NCBI RefSeq assembly: GCF_008180155.1
Contig: NZ_VSZS01000057.1
Span: forward strand, 62,001 to 126,000
Origin: Neoaquamicrobium microcysteis
Lineage (GTDB): Bacteria; Pseudomonadota; Alphaproteobacteria; Rhizobiales; Rhizobiaceae
Length of the DNA: 64,000 bases
Direction: 5' to 3'
Position 1 is the stretch's first letter, and each line of letters opens with the position of its first letter. A model generated the notes under the pieces. That model saw only the letters and a list, made by a program, of their open reading frames with translations. It had not been told where the DNA came from and did not search any database. Shown piece by piece: positions 45,459 to 56,677 of the stretch. The position numbers were made by a program, and so were the translations under genes.

Positions 45459-45472
45459 TTGATCCACGTCAA
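45459..45472. promoter_or_regulatory. Shared FixK/FNR box between ccoN and hemN
   Basis: TTGATCCACGTCAA differs from the ccoG box at a single base. It lies about 97 bases upstream of ccoN (leftward) and 51 upstream of hemN (rightward). Placed at -41.5, the hemN start would be near 45507, just before its AAGGAG site. For ccoN a -10-like GATAGA follows at about 45440-45435. One box may serve both directions. Confidence 0.78.
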
Positions 45473-45522
45473 GGCGGGTCGGCGGTTGGGACGCGACATG
45501 TCGGCCATCCAAGGAGCCGCTA

Positions 45523-46848
45523 ATGCAAGCCGACACAGCGCCGCGCTACACCAGCTATCCCACCGCGCCGCATTTTCATGCCGGCGTCACATCACTGACC
45601 GTAAAGGGCTGGATAGCGGCGATCCCGCAGGATGAGAGGCTGTCGCTCTACGTGCACGTCCCCTTCTGCGACCGGCTCTGCTGGTTCTGCGCCTGCCACA
45701 CCAAGCAGACGAACCGATACGACCCGGTGGCGACGTTTATCGACGCTCTCCACTGCGAAATCCGCACCATCGGCGCCCTGGTCGGCAAGCGGGCGGCTGT
45801 TTCCTCGCTGCATTTCGGCGGTGGTTCGCCCACAATGCTGCGGCCCGGTGACCTCGTCGCATTGATGTCGGCTTTGAGAGAAAGTTTCCGCTTTGCCGCC
45901 GACGCCGCGATCAGCGTCGAGATCGACCCCAACGACATGGACGGGGCACGGCTGGATGCGCTGGCGGCCATCGGCATGACGCGCGCCAGCCTCGGCGTGC
46001 AGGACTTCGACGAACGCGTCCAGAAGGCCATCAACCGCGACCAGAGCTTCGAGGACACCAAAGCGGTGATCGACGGCTTGCGGCGACGCGGCGTCGGCTC
46101 CGTCAATCTCGACGTTCTCTATGGCCTGCCGCACCAGACGTGCGATAGCGTGGCCACGACGATCGACAAGGTGCTGTCGCTGCGCCCGGACCGCATCGCA
46201 CTGTTCGGCTACGCCCACGTACCGTGGTTCAAGAAGCACCAGACGATGATCGACGAGGCGGCCCTGCCCGGCCCAGCAGAGCGGCTGGCACAGTCCGGCC
46301 TCGCGGCAGAACGCGTCATTGCCGCCGGCTACCGGGTTGTGGGTCTCGACCATTTCGCCCTGCCCGACGATTCACTGGCGCTTGCGGATGCTGCAGGCAG
46401 GCTGCGGCGCAATTTTCAGGGGTACACAGACGATAGTTGCGAAACGCTCGTCGGACTCGGCCCTTCATCGGTCAGCCGGTTTCGCCAAGGCTATGCGCAG
46501 AACGTAGCGGCGACCCGGGAGTATTGCCGGCTGGTGGGTGCTGGTGACCTAGCCGTGGCGCGCGGCATCGCCCTCTCGCCCGAGGATCGCCTGCGCGCAT
46601 GGGTCATCGAGCGGCTGATGTGCGACTTCCGATTTTCGACAATTGAGGCCGTCGAGCGTTTCGGACAGGCGGCACGGGTGGTGCTGGCCGAGGCGAGCAT
46701 GATCGCGCAGGAACGCAACCCCATGCTTGTCCGCGACGGGGTCTGTTTTGCCGTCCCGCGCACGCAGCGGCCCTTCGTACGCGTGGTCGCCGCCCGCTTC
46801 GACACATATCTGAAGGCTGGCACGGCTAGACACTCGGCTGCGGTGTGA
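45523..46848 (+). CDS. hemN: Oxygen-independent coproporphyrinogen III oxidase
   Basis: Radical SAM enzyme that converts coproporphyrinogen III to protoporphyrinogen IX without oxygen. The 441-residue protein opens [13 protein letters not shown]. It binds 4Fe-4S through C49, C53 and C56 ([17 protein letters not shown]), and has [54 protein letters not shown] and [13 protein letters not shown]. Start ATG 45523 has AAGGAG 6 bases upstream. The AYxxY-type N-terminus confirms HemN rather than HemW. Divergent from ccoN. Confidence 0.95.
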   Translation: MQADTAPRYTSYPTAPHFHAGVTSLTVKGWIAAIPQDERLSLYVHVPFCDRLCWFCACHTKQTNRYDPVATFIDALHCEIRTIGALVGKRAAVSSLHFGGGSPTMLRPGDLVALMSALRESFRFAADAAISVEIDPNDMDGARLDALAAIGMTRASLGVQDFDERVQKAINRDQSFEDTKAVIDGLRRRGVGSVNLDVLYGLPHQTCDSVATTIDKVLSLRPDRIALFGYAHVPWFKKHQTMIDEAALPGPAERLAQSGLAAERVIAAGYRVVGLDHFALPDDSLALADAAGRLRRNFQGYTDDSCETLVGLGPSSVSRFRQGYAQNVAATREYCRLVGAGDLAVARGIALSPEDRLRAWVIERLMCDFRFSTIEAVERFGQAARVVLAEASMIAQERNPMLVRDGVCFAVPRTQRPFVRVVAARFDTYLKAGTARHSAAV

Positions 46849-46990
46849 ACGTCGGCTTGCTTGACTCTGCTGGGTCGTTCCTGTATCGGCAGCCCAAATC
46901 CGGCGTGGGGGCTCTCCGCGCCGGTCGTTCTTTGCGCGGCAAGTCGCCACTGGAACGTCACCCGAAACCGACTGAATAAAAAGCCGGCCG

Positions 46991-47006
46991 GACCGCGAAA
47001 GCGGTC
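46991..47006 (+). promoter_or_regulatory. Leader hairpin upstream of rplU
   Basis: GACCGCGAAAGCGGTC forms a 6-bp stem closed by a GAAA tetraloop, 35 bases upstream of rplU. It is flanked by GGCCGG repeats that may extend the fold. This is the form of a ribosomal-protein leader, possibly for L21 autoregulation. Role inferred. Confidence 0.4.
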
Positions 47007-47041
47007 ATACGAGGCCGGACCGAACAGCGAAAGGTCAAAAA

Positions 47042-47662
47042 ATGTTCGCAGTCATCAAGACCGGCGGTAAGCAGTACCGCGTCGTCGCCGACGACGTGTT
47101 GAAGATCGAGAAGGTTGCCGGCGAAGTCGGCGATATCGTCACCCTGGGCGAGGTCCTCGCATTCGGCGAAGGCGAAAACGTCACCATCGGCGCTCCGCTG
47201 GTTTCCGGCGCATCGGTCGCCGTGGAAGTCGTCGCGCAGGGCAAGGCCCCGACCGTCATCGCCTTCAAGAAGCGTCGCCGCCAGAATTCGCGCCGCACCC
47301 GCGGCCACCGCCAGCTGCTCACCACCGTGCGCATCTCGGAAATCCTGACCGACGGCGCTAAGCCTTCCAAGAAGGCCGCCGCGAAGAAGGAAGCGCCGAA
47401 GGCCGAGACCAAGAAGGACGACGCTCCGGCCGCCGCCGCAGCGCCGCTGTTCAAGGCACCCAAGGGCAAGGGCGACGACCTGACCGAGATCAAGGGCATC
47501 GGCCCGGTTGCGGCCGGCCAGCTCAACGAGCAGGGCATCACCACCTTCAAGCAGATCGCCGCGCTGTCCGACAAGGACATTGCCAAGATCGACGAGGCGA
47601 TGCCTTTCAGCGCCGACCAGATCAGCGACTGGCGCGAGCAGGCCAAGGAACTGGCGAAGTAA
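47042..47662 (+). CDS. rplU: 50S ribosomal protein L21 with H3TH-like extension
   Basis: L21 binds 23S rRNA in the large subunit. Residues 1-104 are canonical L21 ([38 protein letters not shown]). About 105-140 form a Lys/Ala-rich linker, then 143-206 carry a helix-hairpin-like domain ([39 protein letters not shown]) resembling the COG3743 helix-3-turn-helix type. Total 206 residues against the usual 103. The extension is common in Hyphomicrobiales. What it binds is unknown; nucleic acid is likely. Followed by rpmA. Confidence 0.95.
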   Translation: MFAVIKTGGKQYRVVADDVLKIEKVAGEVGDIVTLGEVLAFGEGENVTIGAPLVSGASVAVEVVAQGKAPTVIAFKKRRRQNSRRTRGHRQLLTTVRISEILTDGAKPSKKAAAKKEAPKAETKKDDAPAAAAAPLFKAPKGKGDDLTEIKGIGPVAAGQLNEQGITTFKQIAALSDKDIAKIDEAMPFSADQISDWREQAKELAK

Positions 47663-47743
47663 TTTCGCCCGGTGATTGAATTTTCCCGCGAATGCGGGCA
47701 TTGAAAGATTGAAGCGCACTTCGAGGCGCAAAGGAGCACTACG

Positions 47744-48013
47744 ATGGCACACAAGAAAGCTGGCGGTTCTTCGCGTAACGGTCGCGATTCCGAATCCAAG
47801 CGCCTTGGCGTGAAGAAATTCGGCGGCGAAGCCGTCATTCCTGGCAACATCCTCATTCGTCAACGCGGGACCAAGTGGCACCCGGGCGTCAACGTGGGCA
47901 TGGGCAAGGACCACACCCTTTTTGCGCTCGAGGCTGGCGCCGTTTCGTTTGCGCGCAAAGCCAACGGCCGAACCTACGTATCGGTGAACCCGATTCAGGA
48001 CGCAGCGGAGTAA
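47744..48013 (+). CDS. rpmA: 50S ribosomal protein L27
   Basis: An 89-residue protein with [20 protein letters not shown], the flexible N-terminus that reaches the peptidyl-transferase centre, and [19 protein letters not shown]. It follows rplU after 81 bases, which contain a small CCCGC/GCGGG hairpin. The AAAGGAG site lies upstream. A strong terminator follows after about 70 bases. Confidence 0.97.
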   Translation: MAHKKAGGSSRNGRDSESKRLGVKKFGGEAVIPGNILIRQRGTKWHPGVNVGMGKDHTLFALEAGAVSFARKANGRTYVSVNPIQDAAE

Positions 48014-48082
48014 GCCGGATCCGCACCACAACACCGGCGCCCCATCTCGGGAACCGGTGTCCGGACAGTCCGGAAAAGGAAC

Positions 48083-48112
48083 AAGGGAGATGGGTCGCCA
48101 TCTCCCTTTTTT
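48083..48112 (+). terminator. Rho-independent terminator after rpmA
   Basis: A 9-bp perfect stem GGGAGATGG/CCATCTCCC with loop GTCG is followed by six Ts (48107-48112). This is the clearest terminator in the window and closes the rplU-rpmA unit. Confidence 0.9.
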
Positions 48113-48135
48113 CGTTTCATCTGGAGGACTGACCC

Positions 48136-48726
48136 ATGGTTGCCGAGAAGGAAGACGTCGAGGACGAAAGTCTGAGCATAGACTGCCCGGTTCTGGTGAC
48201 CGAGCGTCTGGTGATGCGTCCGCCCCATGCCGACGACATCGAGGAACTGGCTGAACTGGCCAACAACCGTCGCATCGCGGAGATGGTGGCGCGCATGCCC
48301 TATCCCTATGGGGAGCAGGAGGCGCGCGCCTTCGTTTCGAGCACGCAAAACGGTTCGCGCTCGGGCTGCGTCTACGCCGTCACGCTGGCCGATAACGGCG
48401 CGTTCATCGGTTGCGCCGGTCTGGAAGCAGGCTCGTTGGGACTAGCCCTTGGCTACTGGATCGGCGAGCCCTATTGGGGCCACGGATATGCGACGGAAAC
48501 CGCCCACGCGCTGGTCGACCTCGCGTTTCGTGCCACGGAGATCGACCGTCTGTTCGTTTCATGCCGGGTCATCAACGCCGCCTCGCGCCGGGTGATCCAT
48601 AAATGCGGCTTCCAGTATTCCGGCCAGGGCATGATCGAGTCGATCGCGGCCGGCCGCGTGCCCGTCGAGCGCTATGCACTCGACCGCAAGACCTGGGTCA
48701 GCCTGCGTAGCTGGGCGCAGATGTAG
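48136..48726 (+). CDS. GNAT-family N-acetyltransferase (RimJ/RimL-like)
   Basis: A 196-residue acetyl-CoA-dependent transferase. The opening LVTERLVMRPPHADDIEELAEL, the GYWIGEPYWGHGYATETAHAL region (acetyl-CoA binding loop) and SRRVIHKCGFQYSGQ are typical of RimJ/RimL-like GNATs. Start ATG 48136 has GGAGGAC upstream. In Hyphomicrobiales a GNAT gene often follows rpmA. The substrate is unknown. Confidence 0.88.
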   Translation: MVAEKEDVEDESLSIDCPVLVTERLVMRPPHADDIEELAELANNRRIAEMVARMPYPYGEQEARAFVSSTQNGSRSGCVYAVTLADNGAFIGCAGLEAGSLGLALGYWIGEPYWGHGYATETAHALVDLAFRATEIDRLFVSCRVINAASRRVIHKCGFQYSGQGMIESIAAGRVPVERYALDRKTWVSLRSWAQM

Positions 48727-48735
48727 AAAGGCCTC

Positions 48736-48761
48736 GCGCCGGCGGCGGAAACTGCCGGCGC
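48736..48761 (+). terminator. Hairpin after the GNAT gene
   Basis: An 8-bp stem GCGCCGGC/GCCGGCGC with a 10-base loop, 10 bases after the GNAT stop, followed by AAAATTTG. The poor T-tract makes rho-independent termination uncertain. Confidence 0.45.
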
Positions 48762-48892
48762 AAAATTTGTCCCTTGCTACCGGCCGATGAGGCTGGACCG
48801 GTCGAATAGCCGTGATTGGCCGGAATGTTTTTCCTTCTGCCGCTCTCGCGCACCTGCTATTTCCTTGTGTCCGGATGCAAGGAGAGGGCGAA

Positions 48893-49300
48893 GTGGCAGT
48901 CAAATCGGCAAAGGTTTGGGCGCACAGCCCCACGGCTGCGTCCTGCACCGTCACCAACGATCGCGAGCAGACAATCGCGGCGGTCTTTTCTCCCCGCGCC
49001 GAGGGTTTCACGCCGCTCGAAATACAGGCCGCTTCGCTTGCGGCCTGCATCGCAGCCAGCGTGCGCATTGCCGCGCGCGCCGCCGACATCGGGCCGCTGG
49101 GTCAGCTCGATGTCGAGGTGGAGGCCATCAAGGCGGAGGACGAGCCGAGCCGTCTCGGCCGTTTCGAGGTAGCCGTGCGCTTTTCAGATCCGCTCGACGA
49201 AGCCGTGCAGGATCGCCTGATTCACGCGGCCGAAGATATCTGCACCATCAGCAACACGCTGCGGGCCGGCGACACGGTCGTCGTCGGACGCCGCGCGTAA
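48893..49300 (+). CDS. OsmC-family protein
   Basis: A 135-residue OsmC/Ohr-fold protein, probably a thiol peroxidase or related enzyme. The key region ASLAACIAASVRIAA carries one cysteine, and the second conserved cysteine is in AAEDICTISNTL. The GTG at 48893 is preferred because AAGGAGAG lies just upstream; the ATG at 48875 would include that ribosome site in its coding region. The gene is 26 bases before a TRAP binding-protein gene and likely cotranscribed with it. Substrate unknown. Confidence 0.82.
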   Translation: MAVKSAKVWAHSPTAASCTVTNDREQTIAAVFSPRAEGFTPLEIQAASLAACIAASVRIAARAADIGPLGQLDVEVEAIKAEDEPSRLGRFEVAVRFSDPLDEAVQDRLIHAAEDICTISNTLRAGDTVVVGRRA

Positions 49301-49326
49301 CAGCAGCGATCACAGGAGAAACATCC

Positions 49327-50463
49327 ATGCGTCGTCTCGTTTTGTCCCTCGCGCTGGCGCTCGCCGCCGCGCCCGCCCACGCATTCACCGTGGCCGACTG
49401 GCTCGCCCACGAGGTTCCGGCCGCCGAGCCGCAGGTGGCCTATGATGGCGACCCGGTGACGCTGAAATTTTCCTCGCCCAACCCTGCCGCTTCTCTGGTG
49501 CCCGAAGTGTGGGCCAAGGGCTTCACCTGGCTGAAGGAAGCGACCGACGGCAAGCTCGTAATCGAGGAGTATCACGGCGGAACGCTGCATGCGGCGGCCG
49601 ATGGCTGGCGCGCGGTGCGCAACCGCGTCAGCGACTATGCAGCCTGCTACACCTCCTACGAGGGCAGCGGCTTCCCGCTGCACAAGGCCATCGAGCTGCC
49701 ATTCGTGACGCCGGCAAACCCCGTGGCCGCCACCCGCATCTTGCAGGAGCTTGCGCCGAAATATTTCGTCCCCGAGTGGGAGAGCCGCGGCGTTCTCTAT
49801 GGCTACACCGTCATTGCCGGCGTCTCCGACATCATGAGCAACAAGCCCATCCGCACGCCCGACGACCTGCGCGGGCTGCGCGTCATCGCCCAGGGTTTCC
49901 CGCCCGAAGCCGCAGAAGCGCTCGGCATCACCACGCTGAACATCCCCTTCCCCGAAATCTACACCGCCTTCCAGCAGGGCATCGCCGACGCGGTCATCTG
50001 GGTCGATCCGGGTTTCGTACCGTTCAAGATCTACGAGCTGGCCAAGTTCCACACCAGCCTCGGCCTCACCGCCCAGCACATCGACACCTGCATCAACCGC
50101 GACGCCTATGCCGGCCTGCCGGACGAGTTGAAGCCGGTCTTCGGCCGGTTCCAGCAGAACATCGCCCACGCGGTCAGCCAGCGTCTCGGCGTGGAATTCC
50201 GCGAACAGGCGCTGAAGACCTATGCGGACAATGGCGTCGAGCTGATCGAGCTCAACGCCGAAGAGAAGCAGACTTGGCGCACCGCTCTGGAGCCGGTTTT
50301 GGAAGCCTGGGTCGAGGCGCGCGAGGCCGAGGGCCTTCCGGCGCGTGAGCTGATCGACGACATTCGCCGCCTCGAGGCGGAGTATGGCGACAAGAGCGCC
50401 GAGGAAATCTTCGAGCTGACGGTGAACTCGCCGGTCGAGGGCCTGCTGCCGGCGGCGCAGTGA
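49327..50463 (+). CDS. TRAP transporter substrate-binding protein, second system
   Basis: A 378-residue periplasmic binding protein. Signal peptide MRRLVLSLALALAAAPAHA. DctP features are KFSSPNPAASLVPEVWAKGF, LHAAADGWRAVRNRVSDYA, and the ligand region LRGLRVIAQGFPPEAAEALG with its arginine, followed by IPFPEIYTAFQQGIADAVI. It differs from the DctP at 2839 in length and sequence. The stop overlaps the small permease start. Confidence 0.9.
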   Translation: MRRLVLSLALALAAAPAHAFTVADWLAHEVPAAEPQVAYDGDPVTLKFSSPNPAASLVPEVWAKGFTWLKEATDGKLVIEEYHGGTLHAAADGWRAVRNRVSDYAACYTSYEGSGFPLHKAIELPFVTPANPVAATRILQELAPKYFVPEWESRGVLYGYTVIAGVSDIMSNKPIRTPDDLRGLRVIAQGFPPEAAEALGITTLNIPFPEIYTAFQQGIADAVIWVDPGFVPFKIYELAKFHTSLGLTAQHIDTCINRDAYAGLPDELKPVFGRFQQNIAHAVSQRLGVEFREQALKTYADNGVELIELNAEEKQTWRTALEPVLEAWVEAREAEGLPARELIDDIRRLEAEYGDKSAEEIFELTVNSPVEGLLPAAQ

Positions 50464-50927
50464 TGCAACGCATCGTCGACTTCCTCGAAGGCTGGGTAGC
50501 CTATCTGCTGTTGCCAGCGCTGGCTGTGCTGGTGGGGGTCGATGTTGTCCTGCGCTACATTCTCAACCTGCCGCTGCGGTGGGGCAACGACGTCAAGGAG
50601 CTGCTTCTGCTGCTCGTCGTCGTCGGCGCCCTGCCGGGCGTCAGCCTTGCCGATCAGCACATCCGTGTCGGGCTTTTCGACCGGTTCTTTCGCAACCGCG
50701 CCGGCAGCCTGTGGGTTGCGCTGCGCCATGTGCTGACCGGTATCGCCGCGCTCGCGGTCGGCTACGCGGTGCTGCTGATGGCGCTCGACATGCATCGCTA
50801 TGGCGACCGGGCCGAGATGATCGCCATCAGCTTCTGGCCCTTTGCCGCTTTCGTCGCGCTCGCCGCAACCCTTTCGGCGCTGGCCGAGTTCGTCCGCGCC
50901 GCCCGCGCCTTCGCAGGGAACACCTGA
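50463..50927 (+). CDS. TRAP transporter small permease, second system
   Basis: A 154-residue, four-helix DctQ subunit. It has LLLPALAVLVGVDVVLRYIL, the conserved charged patch WGNDVKELLLLLVVVGAL, and IRVGLFDRFFRNRAG. ATG 50463 overlaps the preceding stop, and its own stop overlaps the large permease start. This tight packing makes the three genes one operon. Confidence 0.9.
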   Translation: MQRIVDFLEGWVAYLLLPALAVLVGVDVVLRYILNLPLRWGNDVKELLLLLVVVGALPGVSLADQHIRVGLFDRFFRNRAGSLWVALRHVLTGIAALAVGYAVLLMALDMHRYGDRAEMIAISFWPFAAFVALAATLSALAEFVRAARAFAGNT

Positions 50928-52225
50928 TGGACCCGCTGACGCTCGGCATCGTCGTGATGGTCGGCATGCTGGTGGTCGTCATGCTCGGCCTGCCCGTGGG
51001 CTACGCGCTGCTGGGCGCGGGCACCATTGGCTACGCCGTGCTCTCCGGGCCCTCGCAGGCTTTTACCCAGATCGGTCTGGCGTTGTGGGACAACGGCACA
51101 AACTTCCTGTTCATCGCCGTGCCGCTGTTCATCCTGATGGGGCAGCTCATCTTCCATGCCGGCCTTGCCGAGGACATCTTCGCGCTGGCGCAGCGTGCGC
51201 TGCGCCGCCTGCCCGGCGGGCTGGGCGTCTCGACAGTGCTGGCTTCGGCCGGCTTCGGCGCGGTCACCGGCTCCAGCGTGGCGGCAGTGGCCACGATGGG
51301 CAACATCGCCGTGCCGCAGATGATAAAGCGCGGCTACAGCGACAGGCTTTCGGCAGCAACCGTGGCCAGCGCCGCCACCCTCGCCATCATCATTCCGCCC
51401 AGCGTTCCCCTCGTCATCTACGGCGTGTGGAGCGAAACCTCCATCGGCGCGCTGTTCATCGCCGGCATCGTCCCAGGCGTTATCCTGATGCTCGCCTTCA
51501 TCGCAACCGTGATGATACAACGACGACAATACGCCGCGGCATCCAGCCAGCTCATCGAAGAGCTTGGTCGGCCGCTATCGTCCCACGCCGTCGGCCTCAT
51601 CTCGGTCGTTGTCATCTTTGTCATCGTCATCGGCGGCATCTATGCGGGCATGTTCACGCCGACGGAGGCGTCGGGCATTGGTGTTCTGTCGGTTCTCGCC
51701 ATAGCGCTGGCGAGCCGCCGGCTGAACCTTGCGATGATGCGCAGCGCGCTCAAGGAGACCATCCGCACCTCGGCCGCGATCTTCCTCATCCTGACGGGCG
51801 GCATCATCCTGTCGCGTTTCCTGGTGCAGACGCGGCTCACCAACGCCGTCGTAGGGCTGGTGTCCGATCTCGACGCCTCGCCCCAGATGATCCTGCTGGC
51901 GCTGGCGCTGGTCTATCTGCTGCTTGGCGCGATCATGGACACGTTCGGCATGCTGATCCTGACCCTGCCGCTCGTGCTGCCGATCACGCTCGCGCTCGGC
52001 TACGATCCGATCTGGACCGGCATCTACCTGACGATCCTGATGGAGATCGCCATGCTGACCCCGCCGATCGGCCTTAATGTCTTCGTGCTGGAGCGCGCCA
52101 CGGGCGTGCCGGCGGCGCGGATTTTCGCCGGCGTATGGCCGTTCGTGGTAGCTGCGCTCGCCGTCGTGGTGCTGCTGATCTACGTCCCGCAGCTCGCCAC
52201 CTGGCTGCCGCAGACGATGCGCTGA
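50927..52225 (+). CDS. TRAP transporter large permease, second system
   Basis: A 432-residue DctM subunit with FIAVPLFILMGQLIFHAGLA, GAVTGSSVAAVATMGNIAVP, SAATLAIIIPPSVPLVIYG, MFTPTEASGIGVLSV and MLTPPIGLNVFVL, the usual order. It converges on the EEP-family gene with a one-base gap. No regulator is adjacent. Confidence 0.93.
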   Translation: MDPLTLGIVVMVGMLVVVMLGLPVGYALLGAGTIGYAVLSGPSQAFTQIGLALWDNGTNFLFIAVPLFILMGQLIFHAGLAEDIFALAQRALRRLPGGLGVSTVLASAGFGAVTGSSVAAVATMGNIAVPQMIKRGYSDRLSAATVASAATLAIIIPPSVPLVIYGVWSETSIGALFIAGIVPGVILMLAFIATVMIQRRQYAAASSQLIEELGRPLSSHAVGLISVVVIFVIVIGGIYAGMFTPTEASGIGVLSVLAIALASRRLNLAMMRSALKETIRTSAAIFLILTGGIILSRFLVQTRLTNAVVGLVSDLDASPQMILLALALVYLLLGAIMDTFGMLILTLPLVLPITLALGYDPIWTGIYLTILMEIAMLTPPIGLNVFVLERATGVPAARIFAGVWPFVVAALAVVVLLIYVPQLATWLPQTMR

Positions 52226-52226
52226 C

Positions 52227-53090
52227 CTATCCGAGTTCCAGCCAGAGCGGCCGGTGGTCGGAGCCGACAGCTTCGACATCGACGTGGAACGCCTTGATCT
52301 TCGACGCCAGAAGCGGGTGGACGAAGCAGTAGTCGATGCGCTTGTGAAGGCTGGCATCGGCCGGGTCTTCGAGATTGACACAGGTGGGCTGCGGGGCGCC
52401 GCCCACGCGCAGGGCCGCATCGACGGCATGGCGGGCCACCAGCGGCGTGCCGAACTCATGATCGGGCGTGCCGGCCACCAGATGGTACTCCGGCGAGCCT
52501 TCCAGCATGTTGAAATCACCCATCAGCACATAGGCCTCGGGCGTCGGCGGCTCGGGAAAGCCCATCTCGGAAATCCCGCTGATCGCGCCGCCTTCCAGCG
52601 GATAGGCGAGCAGGCGATCCATCAGGAAACGCACCTGCGCCATCCGCTCGTCCGCGCCGCGATGGTCGAGATGGGTCGAATAGAACCGGACGGGACCGAA
52701 GGGCGTGTCGATCATGGCTTCCAGCGCGCCGCGCTGGAGGTTGACCCGGTCATAGCTGCGGGTGCGCGGCAGGAGCAGGTTGCGCGAGAGCAGGATCGGC
52801 GTCTTCGACAGGATCATGTTGCCGAACTCAAGCCGCACGTCGACGGCCTTGCCATTCTTGACGTGGGAACCTATCTCGGCCTCGAGATTGGGTCCGAAGG
52901 CGGCGAAATAGTCAGGCAGCATGGCGCGGATGTCGGCGACGAGATCGCGTCCGCCATTCATCGGACTGTTGCGGGTAACCTCCTGAAGCGCGATCACATC
53001 GGCACCGCGAACGGCATCGACGATGCGCTCCAGATCGAACTGCGCGTCCTGCCCGAAGCCGAACTGGATGTTGTAGCTGACGCATTTCAT
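52227..53090 (-). CDS. Endonuclease/exonuclease/phosphatase family protein
   Basis: A 287-residue metal-dependent phosphoesterase fold. Motifs are KCVSYNIQFGFG, VIALQEVTRNSPMNGG (metal Glu), FYSTHLDHRG, YVLMGDFNMLEGSPEY (Asp-Asn) and GSDHRPLWLE (catalytic Asp-His). Substrate could be a phospholipid, nucleic acid or phosphosugar; the short form without repeats resembles the Mg-dependent EEP proteins of unknown role. ATG 53090 (MKCVSYN) is the best start. It converges on the TRAP operon and is divergent from obg. Confidence 0.85.
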   Translation of the reverse strand: MKCVSYNIQFGFGQDAQFDLERIVDAVRGADVIALQEVTRNSPMNGGRDLVADIRAMLPDYFAAFGPNLEAEIGSHVKNGKAVDVRLEFGNMILSKTPILLSRNLLLPRTRSYDRVNLQRGALEAMIDTPFGPVRFYSTHLDHRGADERMAQVRFLMDRLLAYPLEGGAISGISEMGFPEPPTPEAYVLMGDFNMLEGSPEYHLVAGTPDHEFGTPLVARHAVDAALRVGGAPQPTCVNLEDPADASLHKRIDYCFVHPLLASKIKAFHVDVEAVGSDHRPLWLELG

Positions 53091-53126
53091 GGCGTTTCGT
53101 CCTCTCACATGCCTTTTCGCGCGTGA

Positions 53127-55361
<2,235 letters not shown>

Positions 55362-55378
<17 letters not shown>

Positions 55379-56648
55379 CGCGACGGCTGAGAACATCGCC
55401 GACCTGATGGCGCAGATCGGCCGCAAGGCGCGCGCGGCCGCCCGCCCGCTGGCGCTTGCCGACGCCGAGCGCAAGCACGCCGCCCTGATCGCCATGGCGC
55501 ATGCCATTCGCGACGGCGAGGCCGCCATCATCGAGGCCAACGCGATCGACATCGCCAATGGCGAGGAAGCCGGCCTCTCGCCCGCGATGATGGACCGGTT
55601 GAAGCTGACGCCGGATCGAATCCGCGCGATGGAAGATGGCATCCGCGCAATCGCCGAACTGAAGGACCCCGTCGGCGAGGTCATCGCCGCATGGGACCGG
55701 CCCAACGGGCTTCACATCGAACGGGTGCGCACGCCGCTCGGCGTCATCGGCGTGATCTACGAGAGCCGCCCTAACGTGACGGCCGATGCAGGCGCGCTGT
55801 GCCTCAAGGCCGGCAATGCGGTGATCCTGCGCGGCGGCTCGGACTCGATCAATTCGTCCTCGGCCATCCATGCCTGCCTCGTAAGGGGGCTTAAGGCAGC
55901 GGGCCTGCCGGAGGACGCCATACAGCTCGTGCCCACGACCGACCGCGCCGCCGTGGGCGAGATGCTCAAGGGTCTCGGCGGCAATCTAGACGTGATCGTC
56001 CCGCGCGGCGGCCGCAGCCTCGTCGAACGCGTCCAGACCGAGGCGCGCGTCCCGGTCTTCGCGCATCTGGAAGGCATCTGCCATCTCTACATCGACAGGT
56101 CGGCCGACCTCGACATGGCGGTGAAGATCGCCGTCAACGCCAAGATGCGCCGCACAGGAATCTGCGGCTCGGCCGAGACGCTGCTGGTGGATCGGGCCGT
56201 CGCGTCCACCCATCTCGTGCCGATCCTCGACGCGCTTTCAAAAGCGGGCTGCGAGATACGCGCCTCCGACGATGTGCATGCCGCCTATGCCGCCTCAAAG
56301 CCGGCCACAGAGGACGACTGGAAGACGGAATATCTCGACGCCATCATCTCGGTGAAGCTGGTCGACGGCGTCGGCGAAGCGATCGACCATATCGAGCACT
56401 GGTCGTCGCACCACACCGAGGCGATCGTCGCAGAGGATGCGGCAGCGGTGAACCGCTTCTTCAACGAGATCGATTCCGCGATCCTGCTGCACAACGCCTC
56501 CACCCAGTTCGCCGATGGCGGCGAGTTCGGCATGGGCGCCGAGATCGGCATCGCTACCGGCCGCATGCACGCGCGCGGGCCTGTCGGCGTCGAGCAACTC
56601 ACCTCGTTCAAGTACCGCGTACGGGGCACCGGGCAGGTCAGAGCGTAG
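55362..56648 (+). CDS. proA: Gamma-glutamyl phosphate reductase
   Basis: Reduces glutamyl-5-phosphate to the semialdehyde with NADPH. The 428-residue aldehyde-dehydrogenase-fold protein has [50 protein letters not shown], the catalytic cysteine region [15 protein letters not shown] and [13 protein letters not shown] 55362 has GGAGG 6 bases upstream. It overlaps the proB end by 17 bases, so the two are coupled. Confidence 0.96.
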
Positions 56649-56677
56649 ATGCGCGCCTCGCTGTCGGCAGGCGGCTG

